42,671 nt of DNA, from positions 1 to 42,671 of the forward strand of contig WQSN01000021.1 of the NCBI GenBank assembly GCA_009787835.1, in the 5' to 3' direction. The position numbers and the translations under genes are program-made. The notes beneath the pieces were generated by a model. That model was given only the letters and a program-made list of their open reading frames with translations, made no database searches and had not been told where the DNA came from. Source of the stretch: Treponema sp. (GTDB taxonomy: Bacteria; Spirochaetota; Spirochaetia; Treponematales; Breznakiellaceae). Of this stretch, positions 41,089 through 42,671 are shown piece by piece; positions within the stretch are counted from its first letter, which is position 1, and every line of letters begins with the position of its first letter.

Positions 41089-41820
41089 ATGAAGTATTGC
41101 TATTCCAAAACAATGCGTATATTTTTCATTCTCTGTTTATCTCTTTGTGCGATGCTTATATCCTGTGCAGGCAGGATAAACGGCTCTCTCGCGGCGGACG
41201 GGTCTGCGCAATTGACTGTCAGCATGTCTCTGGAGCCCAGAATGTCCGCTTTAATTCAGCGATTATCCGCTGCGGGAGGTCAGACGAACAGTAATCTGGT
41301 GTTGAATGGTCCTTCAATTTCCCAGTCCATGTCTAATGCTTCGTTTGGAAATGTCAGAGCTTCACTCAGAAATACCGCTCCTGCCGCTGTAGATGGAACA
41401 ATTCAGGTTTCAAATATTAATCATTTTCTTACAACCGGTAATATGGGAGGGTTCATCTTTTTTGAACAGAGAACCGGCGGCGGCCGCTGCGAAATCAGGA
41501 TCAATATGAATAACGGTCCTGTAATACTTTTAAATTTTTCTCCTGAAGTCGCCGGTTATTTGGGCGCGTTAATGGCTCCGCTTGCGACAGGCGAAGTGAT
41601 GAGTAAATCTGAGTATTTATCACTTGTTACATCTGTTTATGGCAGAGGTGTAAGCGATGAAATCGCAGGTTCTGTAATACGCGCTTCAATTGATTTTCCC
41701 GGCCCTATTACGAATGTAAGGGGAGGCTCATTCTCAGGCAGAAGAGCGGAGTTTAACATACCGTTACTCGATCTTTTGGTTCTTGAAACGCCCATAAATT
41801 ATGAAGTTACCTGGAATTAA
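41089..41820 (+). CDS. Uncharacterised lipoprotein
   Basis: A 243-aa protein with an N-terminal signal (MRIFFILCLSLCAM then LISC, lipobox Cys near residue 26), so probably anchored in the membrane facing the periplasm. The mature part begins GRINGSLAADGSAQLTVSMSLEPRM and continues with beta-rich segments (GGFIFFEQRTGGGRCEIRINM); this looks like the lipoproteins conserved among treponemes, but I cannot assign a function. ATG 41089 is used because a promoter stands 8 nt upstream; an internal ATG at 41113 would also leave an intact signal. Confidence 0.75.
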   Translation: MKYCYSKTMRIFFILCLSLCAMLISCAGRINGSLAADGSAQLTVSMSLEPRMSALIQRLSAAGGQTNSNLVLNGPSISQSMSNASFGNVRASLRNTAPAAVDGTIQVSNINHFLTTGNMGGFIFFEQRTGGGRCEIRINMNNGPVILLNFSPEVAGYLGALMAPLATGEVMSKSEYLSLVTSVYGRGVSDEIAGSVIRASIDFPGPITNVRGGSFSGRRAEFNIPLLDLLVLETPINYEVTWN

Positions 41821-41862
41821 TTTTTCCAAAATAAATTCAATACATAAATGCATTCCTGTGTC

Positions 41863-41889
41863 TTGAACAATACAACAGAACAATATAAG
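41863..41889 (+). promoter_or_regulatory. Promoter of the XRE-cupin gene, predicted leaderless
   Basis: TTGAAC (41863-41868), 15-bp spacer (short), TATAAG (41884-41889), 8 nt to ATG 41898, without a Shine-Dalgarno. Confidence 0.5.
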
Positions 41890-41897
41890 ATTACACC

Positions 41898-42479
41898 ATG
41901 GCGCATACATTGGGCGAGCATATCGCGGAAATAAGAAAAACATATTCAATCAGCATGGACGATCTTGCTGAACGCAGCGGCGTATCAGTTGAACTGATCT
42001 CAAAAATAGAAAACGCGGGTCTAATTCCGGACCTTGCTCCTCTTATTAAAATATCCAGAGGGCTGGGCGTTCGTCTTGGCACGCTTCTTGACGATCACGA
42101 ACAATTAGGTCCTGTTATTTGCAGAGCAGGCGACGCTTCATCCGCGGGCCGTTTTAAGACAGGATTGCCGGAAGGCGCGGCATCATCTGGCGGTCATCAT
42201 GGCATGAGCTTTTTCGCGCTTGCCGCTGATAAAACAGGGCGGCACATGGAGCCGTTTATTGTAACAATTGAAGCCGACGCAAAGCAGGAAAAATCCACGC
42301 ATGAAGGCGAAGAGTTTATTTTTGTAATGGAAGGAACATTGTCGCTTGAATACGGCATGAATAAGGAAACATTAAATACAGGAGACTCGGTCTATTACGA
42401 TTCCATTGTTCCGCATCGCGTGTTTTCAGCTAACGATAACCCTGTAAAGATATTAGCTGTTATTTATACGCCTGTGTAA
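41898..42479 (+). CDS. XRE-family regulator with C-terminal cupin domain
   Basis: A 193-aa transcription factor. Residues about 5-70 form a helix-turn-helix of the XRE type (MDDLAERSGVSVELISKIENAGLIPDLAPLIKISRGLGVRLGTLL is the recognised region). Residues about 115-190 form a cupin_2 barrel (HEGEEFIFVMEGTL; YDSIVPHRVFSAND) that could bind a small effector. It is followed after 10 nt by an AMP-forming synthetase, a pairing that suggests it controls that gene, perhaps sensing the acid or acyl-CoA involved. Confidence 0.9.
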   Translation: MAHTLGEHIAEIRKTYSISMDDLAERSGVSVELISKIENAGLIPDLAPLIKISRGLGVRLGTLLDDHEQLGPVICRAGDASSAGRFKTGLPEGAASSGGHHGMSFFALAADKTGRHMEPFIVTIEADAKQEKSTHEGEEFIFVMEGTLSLEYGMNKETLNTGDSVYYDSIVPHRVFSANDNPVKILAVIYTPV

Positions 42480-42489
42480 GGAACAAACA

Positions 42490-42671
42490 ATGGAATACAT
42501 CGAAAAAACTTTATCTCAGGTTTTAAGAGAGAAGAAACAGGCCAACCCCGATCATGACTTCATAGTCTATGCGGATCGCAATCTTCGTTTTACATACGCC
42601 GAATTTGATAAAAGGGTAGACGATTTCGCGAAAGGTTTGCTCTCTATGGGCATAAAAAAGGGTGACCATGT
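42490..42671 (+). CDS. AMP-forming acyl-CoA synthetase, 5' part (cut by the window end)
   Basis: About 60 residues are visible, beginning MEYIEKTLSQVLREKK and continuing FIVYADRNLRFTYAEFDKRVDDFAKGLLSMGIKKGDH, the usual N-terminal region of AMP-dependent synthetases/ligases. AAGGA overlaps the stop of the XRE-cupin gene, 7 nt before ATG 42490, so the two form an operon. Substrate and catalytic motifs are beyond the window. Confidence 0.8.
   Translation, partial: MEYIEKTLSQVLREKKQANPDHDFIVYADRNLRFTYAEFDKRVDDFAKGLLSMGIKKGDH

Overview
The window looks like a chromosomal segment of a treponeme-type spirochaete (Spirochaetota), probably a gut or free-living carbohydrate fermenter. This rests on an archaeal/eukaryotic-type PheRS alpha subunit (known in spirochaetes), a DUF4954 protein, several treponeme-style lipoproteins, a multi-domain hybrid kinase and moderate GC content. 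The taxon is an inference; no 16S or species-specific marker is present. No transposase, integrase, phage gene, tRNA, rRNA or CRISPR array was seen.

Layout. 25-2848 (+): ATPase and permease of a CUT2 sugar importer, closed by a perfect 17-bp-stem terminator. 3043-6901 (+): complete mglB-mglA-mglC galactose/glucose importer behind a consensus promoter. 6910-11842 (-): guaA (ATP-pyrophosphatase half only), pheS and DUF4954. 12104-14071 (-): cheR-cheB. 14203-14625 (+): an unknown small protein. 14677-17064 (-): REC-HisKA-HATPase-REC-Hpt hybrid kinase. 17204-23051 (-): a CUT1 sugar importer (lipoprotein, two permeases, no ATPase) followed by a GH65 phosphorylase-like protein with a shrunken HAD tail. 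23191-24084 (-): a group-2-like sigma-70 factor behind a near-perfect sigma-54 promoter. 24330-27055 (-): the classic ffs-dnaX-ebfC-recR block. 27111-27920 (-): a secreted metzincin-like protein. 28025-30656 (-): GntR(YtrA-type)-ABC-permease-GIN lipoprotein operon. 30743-32435 (+): hairpin, an exactly 23-bp-periodic tandem array of 17 units, and an AAA/DUF4143 ATPase whose start codon lies in the last unit. 32441-34125 (-): YjbQ plus a kinase-phosphatase resembling bacterial Pnkp without its ligase domain. 34222-38039 (+): hisA-hisIE fusion, hisC, hisD. 38095-39165 (+): Gfo/Idh/MocA oxidoreductase. 39227-40942 (-): acyl-CoA synthetase. 41089 to the end (+): lipoprotein, XRE-cupin regulator and the start of another AMP-forming synthetase.

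How it works together. Three sugar importers and a GH65-type protein point to oligosaccharide and monosaccharide uptake. Chemotaxis adaptation enzymes and the hybrid kinase supply sensing. The sigma-54 promoter on an alternative sigma gene suggests a regulatory cascade comparable to Borrelia RpoN-RpoS. Many first genes of transcription units have a good -10 element only 6-10 nt before ATG and no Shine-Dalgarno, whereas genes inside operons mostly have strong ones; leaderless mRNA appears to be common here.

Most notable items: the 23-bp array with its AAA/PD-(D/E)XK-like gene, the sigma-54-driven sigma factor with a distal inverted repeat, the GH65/HAD protein altered at catalytic motifs in both domains, and the repeated leaderless promoter arrangement.
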